Shown here: in pieces, positions 8,892-22,683 of the stretch | Layout: every line of letters begins with the position of its first letter | How positions within the stretch are numbered: the stretch's first letter is position 1 | Source of the DNA: Bog-793 sp963803025 | GTDB lineage: Bacteria > Actinomycetota > Acidimicrobiia > Acidimicrobiales > Bog-793 | DNA: 64,000 nucleotides | Assembly: GCA_963803025.1 (NCBI GenBank) | Contig: CAWDKZ010000001.1 | Span: 1-64,000 of the forward strand | Direction of reading: 5' to 3' | Position numbers and translations under genes: made by a program | The notes under the pieces: model-generated | The model's database searches: none | What the model was told of the DNA's origin: nothing | What the model saw: the letters and a program-made list of their open reading frames with translations, nothing else

Positions 8892-10798
8892 GGGGCCACC
8901 CGCGGTCCGCTCCCCGCGGCGGCGGCCCGGGGACGGACGCCTCCGGGGTGGAGCCTGGCGTGGACGGCGGCGGCGACGTCGTCTGGGAGCCAGCTCACTC
9001 GTCTCAGGTCCTCCTCGCTCGCCGCGCGCAGCGCCCGCAACGAACCGAACTCGGCGAGGAGGCGCCGGCGCCGGATCGTGCCGAGGCCGCGCACCCCCCC
9101 GAGGGGGTCGGGGCGGAGCCGGCGGGCCCGTAGCTCGCGGTGGTACGAGACCGCGAAGCGGTGGGCCTCGTCGCGGATCTCCTGCAAGAGGTAGATCGCC
9201 TCGGAGTCGCGGGGGATCCGCACCGGGTCGGCGCTGCCGGGAACGAAGACCTCCTCGAACTGCTTGGCGAGGGCGGCGACCGCGACCCTTCCCTCGAGCC
9301 CGAGGGCATCGAGCACCCGCACACCCACCCCGAGCTGCCCCTTGCCGCCGTCGAGCAGGAGCAGCTGCGGCGGGTAGGCGAACCGCCGGCGACGGGTCAC
9401 CGCCTCGTCGTCGCCGGGCGCCGCGGGCTCGGCGAGCCGGCGCAGGCGCCGGGTGAGCACCTCCTCCATCGCCCCGTAGTCGTCGTTGCCGGCGACGCCG
9501 GTCACCTTGAAGCGCCGGTAGTCGCCGCGCTTCGTGAGGCCGTCCTCCATCACGACCATCGAGCCCACGTAGTCGCTCCCCTGGAGGTGGCTCATGTCGT
9601 AGCACTCGATGCGGAGCGGCGCCTCGGCAAGACCGAGGTGGCGCTGCAGCTCCTCGAGCGCCCGGGCCCGCGCCGCGAGGTCGGTCGCCCGCCGGGTGCG
9701 GTGCCGGACGAGCTGCTCGGCGGCGTTCTGCTCGGCGACGCCGACGAGGGCGCGCCTGTGGCCGCGGCGGGGCACGCGGACGACGACCGTCGCGCCCCGC
9801 CGCCCCGTGAGCCACTCCGCGTAGGCCTCGGCTTCGGCGGGCATCGTCGGCACGAGGACCTCTCGTGGCACGCCGAGCGGCGTCTCGGCGTAGTGCTGGC
9901 CGAGCGCCCGGGCGACGAGGTCGGCGGCACCGAGGTCCTCGACCTTCTCGAGGACGAAGCCCTGCCGCCCGACGACCCGTCCGTGGCGGACGTGGAGGAC
10001 CTGCACCGCGGCGTCGAGCTCGGACTCGGCGATCCCCATGACGTCGAAGTCCTCGTCGGCGGCGCCAACGACGTCCTGGTGCTCGCCGGCGAGGCGGGCC
10101 GCCTCGAGCTGGTCGCGCAGGCGCGCCGCCCGCTCGTACTCCTCGGCCGCGGCGGCCCGGCGCATGCCCCCCTCGAGACGCGCGACGACCGCCTTGGTGT
10201 CGCCCTCGAGGAAGCGCGCGAGCTCCTCGACGAGCACCTTGTAGTCGGCCGGGGTCACCGCGCCGACGCACGGGCCCGAGCAGCGTTCGATGTGGTAGAG
10301 GAGACACGGCCGCCCGAGCCGCTCGTGGCGGGCGAACTTCGTGTTCGTGCAGGTCCGGACCGGGAACGACCGCACGAGCATGTCGAGCATCTCCCGGGCG
10401 GCGTAGGCCTGGGCGTACGGGCCGAAATAGCGCGTGCCCTTGCGCCTCGTGCCTCGCACGAGCGCGACGCGCGGCCAGGTCTCGTCCGTCGTCGCGACGA
10501 TGTAGGGGTAGCTCTTGTCGTCGACGAGCCGGACGTTGAAGTGCGGCCGGTGCGCCTTGATCAGGCTGTACTCGAGCATGATCGCCTCGACCTCGGAGCG
10601 CACCTGGATCCACTCGACCGAGCGCGCCCGCTCGAGCATCTGCTGCGTGCGGGGGTGGAGCTGGGTCGGGTCGCCGAAGTAGCTGGCGAGCCTCTGGCGC
10701 AGCGAGAGGGCCTTGCCGACGTAGATCACACGCCCGTCGGCGTCCTTGAACTGGTACGAGCCGGGCGCGTCCGGGACGGCTGACGGGCGTTCGAGCAC
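8888..10798 (-). CDS. uvrC: UvrABC excinuclease subunit C
   Basis: A 636-residue nuclease that cuts DNA on both sides of a lesion after UvrA/UvrB recognition. The N-terminal GIY-YIG domain is visible (GSYQFKDADGRVIYVGKA), then the cysteine-rich middle (CTNTKFARHERLGRPCLLY), the UVR helix pair for UvrB binding, the RNase H-like domain with IECYDMSHLQGS and LLLDGGKGQL, and a C-terminal helix-hairpin-helix (LLAEFGSLRALRAASEEDL). The GTG at 10798 is chosen because the family starts just before the GIY-YIG domain. It is divergent from nadA and coupled to a methyltransferase. Confidence 0.95.
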   Translation of the reverse strand: MLERPSAVPDAPGSYQFKDADGRVIYVGKALSLRQRLASYFGDPTQLHPRTQQMLERARSVEWIQVRSEVEAIMLEYSLIKAHRPHFNVRLVDDKSYPYIVATTDETWPRVALVRGTRRKGTRYFGPYAQAYAAREMLDMLVRSFPVRTCTNTKFARHERLGRPCLLYHIERCSGPCVGAVTPADYKVLVEELARFLEGDTKAVVARLEGGMRRAAAAEEYERAARLRDQLEAARLAGEHQDVVGAADEDFDVMGIAESELDAAVQVLHVRHGRVVGRQGFVLEKVEDLGAADLVARALGQHYAETPLGVPREVLVPTMPAEAEAYAEWLTGRRGATVVVRVPRRGHRRALVGVAEQNAAEQLVRHRTRRATDLAARARALEELQRHLGLAEAPLRIECYDMSHLQGSDYVGSMVVMEDGLTKRGDYRRFKVTGVAGNDDYGAMEEVLTRRLRRLAEPAAPGDDEAVTRRRRFAYPPQLLLLDGGKGQLGVGVRVLDALGLEGRVAVAALAKQFEEVFVPGSADPVRIPRDSEAIYLLQEIRDEAHRFAVSYHRELRARRLRPDPLGGVRGLGTIRRRRLLAEFGSLRALRAASEEDLRRVSWLPDDVAAAVHARLHPGGVRPRAAAAGSGPRVAP

Positions 10799-10922
10799 TA
10801 ACCTGGAGGCTACGCCGGCCTGGTACCCCGGCGGACAGAGCTCCGTGGCCGACAAACCCGCGGACGGGCGACCAGGCTGTCCCCGCCGGCCGCTAGCGGA
10901 GCGACAACCGAGACGAGGCCCC

Positions 10923-12080
10923 ATGTTCCGCCTCCAGGCGCCGCTGCCGGACCGCTACACCCGCGCGAGCGACGACGAGCTCGTCGCCAGGATCGGCGCG
11001 GCCCGCGCGACCCTCGGCGACCGGGTCGTGATCCTCGGCCACCACTACCAGCGCGACGAGGTGATGCGCTGGGCCGACGCCCGCGGCGACTCCTTCGGGC
11101 TCTCGCGCTTCGCCGCCGACCAGCGCGAGGCCGAGTTCGTCGTGTTCTGCGGCGTCACCTTCATGGCCGAGGCGGCCGACATCCTCACCGCCCCCGAGCA
11201 GCAGGTGCTGCTGCCAGACCTCAACGCCGGCTGCTCGATGGCGGACATGGCCGACCTCGAATCCGTGGAGACCGCCTGGTCCGAACTCGGCGGGGTCGTC
11301 GACCTCGACTCGGTCGTGCCCGTCACCTACATGAATTCGTCCGCCGCCCTGAAGGCCTTCGTCGGCCGCAACCGCGGCACGGTGTGCACCTCCGCGAACG
11401 CCGACACCGCGGTGCGCTGGGCCCTCGGCGTCCCCTACGACGCCGCCCCGGGACCCGGGCTCGCCGCGCACGTCGTCGCCACGGGGCGCAAGGTCCTCTT
11501 CTTCCCCGACCAGCACCTCGGCCGCAACACCGTCTACGCCCTCGGCTTCGCCGCCAAGGACGAACGGGTCTGGGACCCGCGCCGCGCGACGGGCGGGCTG
11601 GCGGAAGCCGACCTGAAAGAGGCGACGTTCCTGCTCTGGAAGGGCCACTGCTCGGTGCACCAGCGCTTCACCCCCGACCACGTCGCCGCCTTCCGGGCGG
11701 CTCACCCCGACGGCAAGGTCGTCGTCCACCCCGAATGCGCCCACGAGGTCGCGGCGCTCGCCGACAAGATCGGCTCGACCGACACGATCATCCACTACGT
11801 CGAGCGCGCCGCCCCGGGCACGGCGATCGGCGTCGGGACCGAGATCCACCTCGTCCACCGCCTCGCCGCGGAGCACCCCGAGCTCACCGTCGTCTCGCTC
11901 GACCCGCTCGTCTGCCCGTGCTCGACGATGTTCCGCATCGACCCGCCCCATCTCGCCTGGGTCCTCGAAGGCCTCGTCGAGGGCGAGGTGCGCAACCGCA
12001 TCGTCGTCGACGAGGCGACGGCGGCCGACGCCCGGGTCGCGCTCGACCGGATGCTTGAGATCGGCGGATCGAGCTTCTGA
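10923..12080 (+). CDS. nadA: Quinolinate synthase A
   Basis: A 385-residue [4Fe-4S] enzyme that condenses iminoaspartate with dihydroxyacetone phosphate to quinolinate for NAD synthesis. Seen are the VILGHHYQRDEV motif near residue 40, VVFCGVTFMAEAA, the LPDLNAGCSMADM segment, VTYMNSSAALKAF, a KVLFFPDQHLGRN stretch, VHPECAHEV and a C-terminal CPCSTM; three of these cysteines ligate the cluster in the family. nadB and nadC are not adjacent. The gene is divergent from uvrC with about 125 bp between starts. Confidence 0.95.
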   Translation: MFRLQAPLPDRYTRASDDELVARIGAARATLGDRVVILGHHYQRDEVMRWADARGDSFGLSRFAADQREAEFVVFCGVTFMAEAADILTAPEQQVLLPDLNAGCSMADMADLESVETAWSELGGVVDLDSVVPVTYMNSSAALKAFVGRNRGTVCTSANADTAVRWALGVPYDAAPGPGLAAHVVATGRKVLFFPDQHLGRNTVYALGFAAKDERVWDPRRATGGLAEADLKEATFLLWKGHCSVHQRFTPDHVAAFRAAHPDGKVVVHPECAHEVAALADKIGSTDTIIHYVERAAPGTAIGVGTEIHLVHRLAAEHPELTVVSLDPLVCPCSTMFRIDPPHLAWVLEGLVEGEVRNRIVVDEATAADARVALDRMLEIGGSSF

Positions 12081-12462
12081 GAGTTTCCCGGTTGCACCCC
12101 GCTCGACACGGTCGCACCGCCAGGGCGTCGCTCCCGGGCACCGGCTGACGCTCGGGTATCGTCGTCCGTTGGCTTCTCGAGCGCGGCGCGGTGGAGCGCG
12201 CAGTTCTCGGCGCGATCGTCCGCCCTGGCGCTGCTGCGAAACGACAACCGACGTCAGCATCGAGAGAGTCCGTCGGCAGGAACGGCCCTCGGGCGCCAGG
12301 CCGGTCGGTTCCCATCACAGCCGCGGCGCACGAGAGCCCGGGTGATCACGGCCGGGAGACCGGACGCGGCAGCCGGACCGGTGCGCCACCGGGCACCGCC
12401 GTCGCGACGCCGACGAACCGCGGGGCAACCCGTTGAGACAAGCTCGGCGGACGACGGTGCCG
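12081..12462. other. Intergenic stretch without a supported gene
   Basis: Between the convergent ends of nadA and the next minus-strand gene I see only short arginine/proline-rich frames that look like chance readings of GC-rich DNA. No tRNA, strong hairpin or promoter was recognised. Confidence 0.5.
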
Positions 12463-13332
12463 CTAGGTCACGACGAAGGCCTTCTTCAGGACAGCGGTTT
12501 GGCCGGTCGACGTCACGATCTGCACCGGGAGCTCCTCGGCACTTGCGACAAGATCGGATGACACGGTCACGGTGATCTGAGAGTCCACGGCCGAGCCCTT
12601 GATGTTTGCGACAACCCCGCCAACCGTCACCGACGGGTCCGCGGTCGACTGCGGTCCTCCGCAGAGATTCGTGCCGTAAGTCTGGAGATCGCAGCCCGGG
12701 GTGCCCTTCTGCGGGGTCACCGCGCTGATCGTGACCGGCGTGTCCGACGTCGCGGCCTTCTTCGCCACGTACGCGGCGGCAGAACCGGACGTGAGCGCCA
12801 CCGAGGTGTCGGAGAGCATCGGCAAGGTCGTCGGGTGGTGGAAGAAAGCGATGAGGAACGCCGTCAGCGCCACCGGGTTGAAAAGGAAGTACTGGGTGTC
12901 GCCGAGATCGATTTCTCCTGCTTCGTCCGTCACGATGTCAGCCAGGCTGCCTTTCGGGGCCTTGGTCTTCGTGACCTTCATGTTCGCGGTCTTCTGCGCG
13001 GTGATCGCTTTGGCGCTCACCGCGGCGCCGGCGGGGAAGCCGAGGAGCAGGAGGTAGCGGGGGTCGAGGTTGCCGGGCGGCAGCTCGAACCGGTGGAAGG
13101 CGATGACCAAGAGCGCGTACGCCAGGGCCACCGTCCACAGGGCGAACTGGACCTTTGACGTCGAGACACGGTTATCGGCCCCGACGACGAGGTACTTGAA
13201 CGACCGCGTCTTCGACGCCGCCTGTTGGGCGTCCGCGGGCGCACCCGATGGAAGGACGATCCAGAGCAGCCCGAGGAAGGCAACGATGCGCCCCAAGGCG
13301 AGCCAATACGAACCAGCGAGACTCAGTCCCAT
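12463..13332 (-). CDS. Membrane protein with C-terminal IPT/TIG-like domain, function unknown
   Basis: A 289-residue protein. The N-terminal half has four hydrophobic segments (about residues 8-27, 60-80, 91-109 and 153-167). The conserved-looking string VVGADNRVSTSKVQFALWT precedes the second segment. The last 90 residues look like a soluble Ig-like IPT/TIG domain: PVTISAVTPQKG, then VTVGGVVANI, ITVTVSSDL and LPVQIVTSTGQTAVLKKAFVV. A GGGGGGT ribosome binding site lies about 6 bases upstream of the ATG. It lies alone between nadA and uvrA. A membrane-anchored protein displaying an adhesion or sensing domain is possible; this is inference. Confidence 0.75.
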   Translation of the reverse strand: MGLSLAGSYWLALGRIVAFLGLLWIVLPSGAPADAQQAASKTRSFKYLVVGADNRVSTSKVQFALWTVALAYALLVIAFHRFELPPGNLDPRYLLLLGFPAGAAVSAKAITAQKTANMKVTKTKAPKGSLADIVTDEAGEIDLGDTQYFLFNPVALTAFLIAFFHHPTTLPMLSDTSVALTSGSAAAYVAKKAATSDTPVTISAVTPQKGTPGCDLQTYGTNLCGGPQSTADPSVTVGGVVANIKGSAVDSQITVTVSSDLVASAEELPVQIVTSTGQTAVLKKAFVVT

Positions 13333-13630
13333 GACGAGACCCCCCTACCGCTTGACGAGCGCGTTGTGTCTGCCCGCGTCGGACCTCCGACGAGATGCGG
13401 GAATCCGCCGCTCGAGCCATGACCGCAGGAACTCAGCCGGACCGCTCGGAGCCGGGATCTCCCCTCTGACGCCTGCGAGACGCGGTCGCCACACTCGGTT
13501 CGCGCGTCCCCATCGCCAGGTTCGAGGCGCGCCAGAACGGCAGGCGCGCCAGCCGACGGAGGCACCAGGACCGCACGCCGGAACGCCCGTTCGGCCCGAC
13601 TGCACAGCCGATCCGGTGACCTCCCGGCTG
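13333..13630. other. Intergenic stretch upstream of a membrane protein
   Basis: About 300 bases between the membrane protein start and the uvrA stop, holding the ribosome binding site of the former and no recognisable gene, RNA or repeat. Confidence 0.5.
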
Positions 13631-16459
<2,829 letters not shown>

Positions 16460-16475
16460 CTTCGGAGAATACGAC

Positions 16476-18542
<2,067 letters not shown>

Positions 18543-18766
18543 AGCGTCATCGTAACGACGCGCTGCTCGGCGGGACCCCGAGGTGCTGGACCCGAACGGC
18601 CGACTTGCTCGCCGCGCCGGTGGGTCACGGCAGCTGCGTGACGGGACCTGAGCGCCGCGACTCCGTGTCGCGGTCAGCACCGGTTGGAAATTGCCCCCCT
18701 CCGGCAGGCGGGACGCGACGGGCGTATGGTGCGCGCGAGATTCGGACATCGGAGAGGGGGTCCGCA

Positions 18767-19180
18767 ATGGCTGACACGGTGCGACGCGTTGACTACTTCT
18801 ACCTGACCGTTCCAGACACCCCGGGAGAGGGTGAGCGGGCGCTGTCCGCCCTGCGAGACGGCGGTGTGGACATGCTCGCTTTCCTCGCATTCCCCGCCGG
18901 GGGCGGTCGGTCACAGATCGATCTCGTGCCGAAGGATCCGGCCACGCTCGCCGCGGTCGCCGAGCGGGCCGGCTTCACGCTCAGCGGCGCGAGGCGCGCC
19001 TTCCTGGTGCAGGAAGACGACCGCATCGGGGCAGTGGAGGCCACGACGGCGAAGCTCGCCGCCGCGGGAGTGAACGTCACCGCCGCGGCTGGCGTCGGTG
19101 ACGGATCGGGGCGCTTCGGCATGATCCTCTGGGTCGCGGCCCTCGATTACGAGCGGGCGGCCGGTGCACTCGGCGTCTGA
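18767..19180 (+). CDS. ACT-domain-like small protein, function unknown
   Basis: A 137-residue cytoplasmic protein preceded by a strong GGAGAGGGGG ribosome binding site 5-6 bases from the ATG. Two repeats of an alpha/beta ACT-like pattern can be seen: VRRVDYFYLTVPDTPGEGERALSAL with LAFLAFPAGGG, then RAFLVQEDDRIGAVEATTAKLAAAGVNVTAA. ACT domains usually bind amino acids or other small ligands and regulate enzymes. It lies upstream of, and in the same direction as, the AmmeMemoRadiSam genes but 126 bp away. The ligand is unknown. Confidence 0.7.
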   Translation: MADTVRRVDYFYLTVPDTPGEGERALSALRDGGVDMLAFLAFPAGGGRSQIDLVPKDPATLAAVAERAGFTLSGARRAFLVQEDDRIGAVEATTAKLAAAGVNVTAAAGVGDGSGRFGMILWVAALDYERAAGALGV

Positions 19181-19306
19181 AGATCGTCGGCCCGGGGCTC
19201 GGTGATCTCGCGCCGAGTTCCTTGAAAAGGACCGTCTAGCCCCGCCGCGGCCCCGGCTGGTTGCGTCCGTGGCGCGACCCCGGAGAACACCGCGCGACGC
19301 GCCATC

Positions 19307-20404
19307 ATGGAGGGCGTGGACGGCTTCACGGTGGCCACCCGCTACTGGCACGAGCTGTCGGACGGCCGCGTCCAGTGCGACCTGTGCCCGCGTGCGTGCA
19401 AGCTGCGCGACGGCCAACGGGGCCTGTGCTTCGTGCGTTCCCGGGCCGGCAGGCAGGTCGTGCTGACCAGCTACGGGCGCTCCAGCGGCTTCTGCCTGGA
19501 CCCGGTCGAGAAGAAGCCGCTCAACCACTTCCTACCCGGCTCCGCGGTGCTCTCGTTCGGCACGGCCGGGTGCAACCTGGCCTGCCGCTTCTGCCAGAAC
19601 TGGGACATCTCGAAGTCGAGAGAGGTCGACACCCTTTCTGCGAAGTCGTCCCCCCGGGCGATCGCCGCGGCAGCCAAGCGCCTCGGGGCCGCCAGCATCG
19701 CCTTCACCTACAACGACCCGGTGCCATATCTCGAATTCGCCGTCGACTGCGCGGACGCGGCCCACGAACTGGGCCTGCGGGCCATCGCCGTGACCGCCGG
19801 CTACGTCTGTGCCGCACCCCGGGTCGAGATGTACGCCCACATGGACGCCGCCAACGTCGACCTGAAGGCCTTCTCCGAGGGCTTCTACAAGCAGATGTGC
19901 GGTGCGCAGCTCGGGGCGGTGCTCGAGACGTTGGAGTACCTGCGCCACGAGACCGAGGTCTGGCTCGAGATCACGAACCTGCTGATCCCGGACGCCAACG
20001 ACTCCGACGCCGAGATCGACGCCCTGACCTCCTGGGTGGTGGACCGCCTCGGTCCGGACGTGCCCGTGCACTTCACCGCCTTCCACCCGGAGTTCAAGAT
20101 GACCGACCGATCCGACACCCCGCCCGGCACGCTCACCCGGGCCCGCCGCATCGCCCTCGCAAACGGGGTGCGCCACGCCTACACCGGAAACGTGCACGAC
20201 ACCGAGGGCGGCAGCACGTACTGCTCCGGCTGCGGCATCCGCCTCGTGGAGCGTGACTGGTACGAGCTCGGCGAGTACCGCCTCAGCGGCGACGGTCGCT
20301 GCCAGAGCTGCGGCACCCGTTGCCCGGGCGTCTTCGAGGGATCGCCGGGCACCTGGGGCCGGCGGCAGCGCCCCGTGCAGATCCCGGAGGTCGCGTCGCG
20401 GTGA
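19307..20404 (+). CDS. amrS: AmmeMemoRadiSam system radical SAM enzyme
   Basis: A 365-residue radical SAM protein related to pyruvate-formate-lyase activases. The cluster motif CNLACRFC lies near residue 89, after a CDLCPRACKLRDGQRGLC N-terminal cysteine motif and FGTAGC. It also has the NDPVPYLEF segment, AVTAGYVCAAP, VDLKAFSEGFYK, and two C-terminal CxxC motifs (CSGCG near 308 and CQSCGTRC near 330), the arrangement of the AmrS family. The chemistry of the AmmeMemoRadiSam system is not established. The MEMO partner follows 46 bases downstream. The AMMECR1 partner is absent here. Confidence 0.9.
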   Translation: MEGVDGFTVATRYWHELSDGRVQCDLCPRACKLRDGQRGLCFVRSRAGRQVVLTSYGRSSGFCLDPVEKKPLNHFLPGSAVLSFGTAGCNLACRFCQNWDISKSREVDTLSAKSSPRAIAAAAKRLGAASIAFTYNDPVPYLEFAVDCADAAHELGLRAIAVTAGYVCAAPRVEMYAHMDAANVDLKAFSEGFYKQMCGAQLGAVLETLEYLRHETEVWLEITNLLIPDANDSDAEIDALTSWVVDRLGPDVPVHFTAFHPEFKMTDRSDTPPGTLTRARRIALANGVRHAYTGNVHDTEGGSTYCSGCGIRLVERDWYELGEYRLSGDGRCQSCGTRCPGVFEGSPGTWGRRQRPVQIPEVASR

Positions 20405-20450
20405 AGCCCCCCGGGGAAGGGCCCAGCGAGCGGGAAGGACCGACCACCTG

Positions 20451-21293
20451 GTGACCGACGACCCCGGCGGAACGCGCGAGAACACCCGACGAAACGTGCG
20501 GCTCCCGGCCGTGGCCGACGTCTTCTACCCTGCGAGTCCCGACCGTCTCCACGGCGTGATCCGAGACGCCCTCGCCGGGGCGACCCGGGACGGGTCCGCC
20601 CCTGGCGAGGGAGGACGGGTTCCCAAGGCAATCATCGCCCCCCACGCCGGTTACGTGTACTCGGGTTCCGTCGCCGCCTCCGCCTACGCGCGGCTGGCGC
20701 CGGGACGGGGAACGATCGAGCGGGTGGTCCTCCTCGGCCCCGCTCACTCGGTCGCCTTGGACGTCGTGGCCACGAGCAGCGCCGACGCCTTCGCCACCCC
20801 CCTCGGCGAGGTGGCCGTCGACGTCGAAGGCCGAAAGTCGGCGCTGTCGTGTCCCCGAGTCGTCGTCGACGATTGTGCCCACGCGAGAGAACACAGCCTG
20901 GAGGTGCACCTTCCCTTCATTCAAGTGGTCCTCGGCGACGTGCTCGTCCTGCCTCTCGTCGTGGGCGAGGTACCGGCAGCGGTGGTGGCCGACGTGCTCG
21001 ACGCCGTCTGGGGCGATGCCGGGACCCTGGTCGTGGCGAGCACCGACCTGTCCCACTACCACGACCACGCCACGGCCACCGCCCTCGACCAAGAGACGGC
21101 CGCCGCCATCGTCGCCCGTCGTCCCGGCGGGGTGGGTTTCGACCGAGCATGCGGGGTCTTCGCCGTCCGGGGGCTGCTCGAGGCGGCGTGCCGCCACCAC
21201 CTCGAAGTGGAGATGGTGGACCTGCGCACCTCCGGGGACACCGCCGGGAACCGGGATAGGGTCGTCGGATACGGGGCCTTCGTGCTGATCTGA
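20451..21293 (+). CDS. amrB: AmmeMemoRadiSam system protein B (MEMO family)
   Basis: A 280-residue MEMO-family protein, similar in fold to extradiol dioxygenases. It has the N-terminal LPAVADVFYPASPDRL, then KAIIAPHAGYVYSGSVAA near residue 63, VVLLGPAHSV near 95, the REHSLEVHLPFIQVVLGDV segment with its His residues near 147, and VVASTDLSHYHDH near 197, which carry the conserved metal-binding-type histidines. The GTG at 20451 is chosen because the family begins about 20 residues before LPAV. It is the partner of the upstream radical SAM enzyme; function of the pair is unknown. Confidence 0.9.
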   Translation: MTDDPGGTRENTRRNVRLPAVADVFYPASPDRLHGVIRDALAGATRDGSAPGEGGRVPKAIIAPHAGYVYSGSVAASAYARLAPGRGTIERVVLLGPAHSVALDVVATSSADAFATPLGEVAVDVEGRKSALSCPRVVVDDCAHAREHSLEVHLPFIQVVLGDVLVLPLVVGEVPAAVVADVLDAVWGDAGTLVVASTDLSHYHDHATATALDQETAAAIVARRPGGVGFDRACGVFAVRGLLEAACRHHLEVEMVDLRTSGDTAGNRDRVVGYGAFVLI

Positions 21294-21612
21294 ACAACGG
21301 TGGGTCCGTCACCCTGGCGACGGGGAACAACGTGGTGCTGACGAGCTCCCGGGGAGCTGAACGCCTCGTCACATCTACGGGTCCAGTGCGAGGAGTCGCC
21401 CAGCCCCAAAAGGGAGTCCCGTTCGCCGCGCCCGGGGAACGCCCCAACCACCTGCCAAGGGCTTCACGGCGATCACACACAGCCTTCCCGGCGAGGATTC
21501 CCAATTGCCCGGCGGTCGGGAACCGGTTCACATCGGCCCGGTCTCGGTCGCGGACCTCCCGAATGTGCCAGGCTCAGACCGTGCCCGGGTGCGCAGGGCT
21601 GGGGCAGCCCCG
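21294..21612. other. Intergenic stretch without a supported gene
   Basis: About 320 bases between the MEMO gene and the next plus-strand gene. No recognisable gene, RNA or repeat; it probably carries the promoter of the downstream reductase, but I cannot point to clear -35 and -10 elements. Confidence 0.45.
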
Positions 21613-22572
21613 ATGAGGTTCGTGATCTACGGCGCGGGCGCGATCGGGGCGACACTCGGCGCCTATCTGCACGAAGCCGGCCACAACGTCGTGCTGGTCG
21701 CCCGCGGCGCGCACTACGAGGCCCTCGCCTCGGACGGCCTCGTCTTCCAGACCCCGGAGCGCACCGCGACCCTGCGTATCCCGGTCGTCGATCGTCCGGC
21801 CGCACTCGGTCTCGGTCGGGACGACGTCGTCGTGCTGGCGATGAAGAGCCATCAGACGGTCACGGCGCTCGCCGACCTGTCCGAGGTGGCACCCCTGGAG
21901 ATCGCGGTCGCCTGCGCGCAGAACGGCGTCGACAACGAGCGAGCCGCGCTCCGTCTGTTCCCCAATGTCTACGGCGTCTGCGTCATGTGCCAAGCCGTCC
22001 ACCTCCGACCGGGCGTCGTCTCGGTGGCCGGATGGCCGACCATCGGCATCTTCGAGGTCGGCCGCTACCCGTCCGGCGTCGACGCCTGCGCTGAGCGCCT
22101 GTCCGCCGCGCTCGACGGCTCGTCCTGCCGGTCGGCGGTGCGACCCGACGTCATGGCGTGGAAGTACGCCAAGCTCCTCATCAACCTTGTCAACGCGGTG
22201 ACGGCCTTGCTCGGCGAGCCCGGCTCGGGACGGCTCGAAGAGCTGGCACGGGCCGAGGGTGTCGCGTGCCTCGAGGCCGCTGGTATCCGCCACGTCGACG
22301 CCGCGGCCTGGGATGAGCGGTACCGCGGTCTGCGTCGCCACCCTGCTGCGTCGGACCCTGCCGCAGGGTCGACCTGGCAGAGCCTCGCCCGGCGCACCGG
22401 CTCGATCGAGACGGACTACCTGAACGGCGAGATCGTGCTGCTCGGACGCCTTTTCGGCGTGCCGACGCCCATCAACGCCCACCTCCAGCGGTTGACGGCC
22501 GAGGTTGCGAGACGAGGAGACCCACCCGGGGGCTTCTCCGAGGAGGAGCTGCTCGAGCGCTTTGGTGCCTGA
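21613..22572 (+). CDS. Ketopantoate reductase-family oxidoreductase (PanE/ApbA-like)
   Basis: A 319-residue protein. The N-terminus MRFVIYGAGAIGATLGAYL is a Rossmann NADP site; later come VVLAMKSHQT near residue 77, ACAQNGVDNE near 100, and AWKYAKLLINLVNA near 183, where the Lys and Asn match catalytic positions of 2-dehydropantoate 2-reductases. The C-terminal domain includes SIETDYLNGEIVLLGRLFGVPTPIN in parts, also family-typical. It could make pantoate for coenzyme A or act on another 2-oxo acid; many paralogues have other substrates. No other pantothenate gene is adjacent. Confidence 0.82.
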   Translation: MRFVIYGAGAIGATLGAYLHEAGHNVVLVARGAHYEALASDGLVFQTPERTATLRIPVVDRPAALGLGRDDVVVLAMKSHQTVTALADLSEVAPLEIAVACAQNGVDNERAALRLFPNVYGVCVMCQAVHLRPGVVSVAGWPTIGIFEVGRYPSGVDACAERLSAALDGSSCRSAVRPDVMAWKYAKLLINLVNAVTALLGEPGSGRLEELARAEGVACLEAAGIRHVDAAAWDERYRGLRRHPAASDPAAGSTWQSLARRTGSIETDYLNGEIVLLGRLFGVPTPINAHLQRLTAEVARRGDPPGGFSEEELLERFGA

Positions 22573-22683
22573 GCAGCACGCCGCGGCACCCGACGCAGAA
22601 GCGCACCGCCGCGGCCCACCGCTCGTGATCGGAGGCAACGTGACGATCGTCCCGTCGATCGCGTGCTGCCTCCCGATCCGGCA

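Noticed and set aside
7428..10783. Long plus-strand frames (588 and 547 residues) over rapZ, the methyltransferase and uvrC
   Set aside because: Antisense shadows of genes with complete catalytic motifs.
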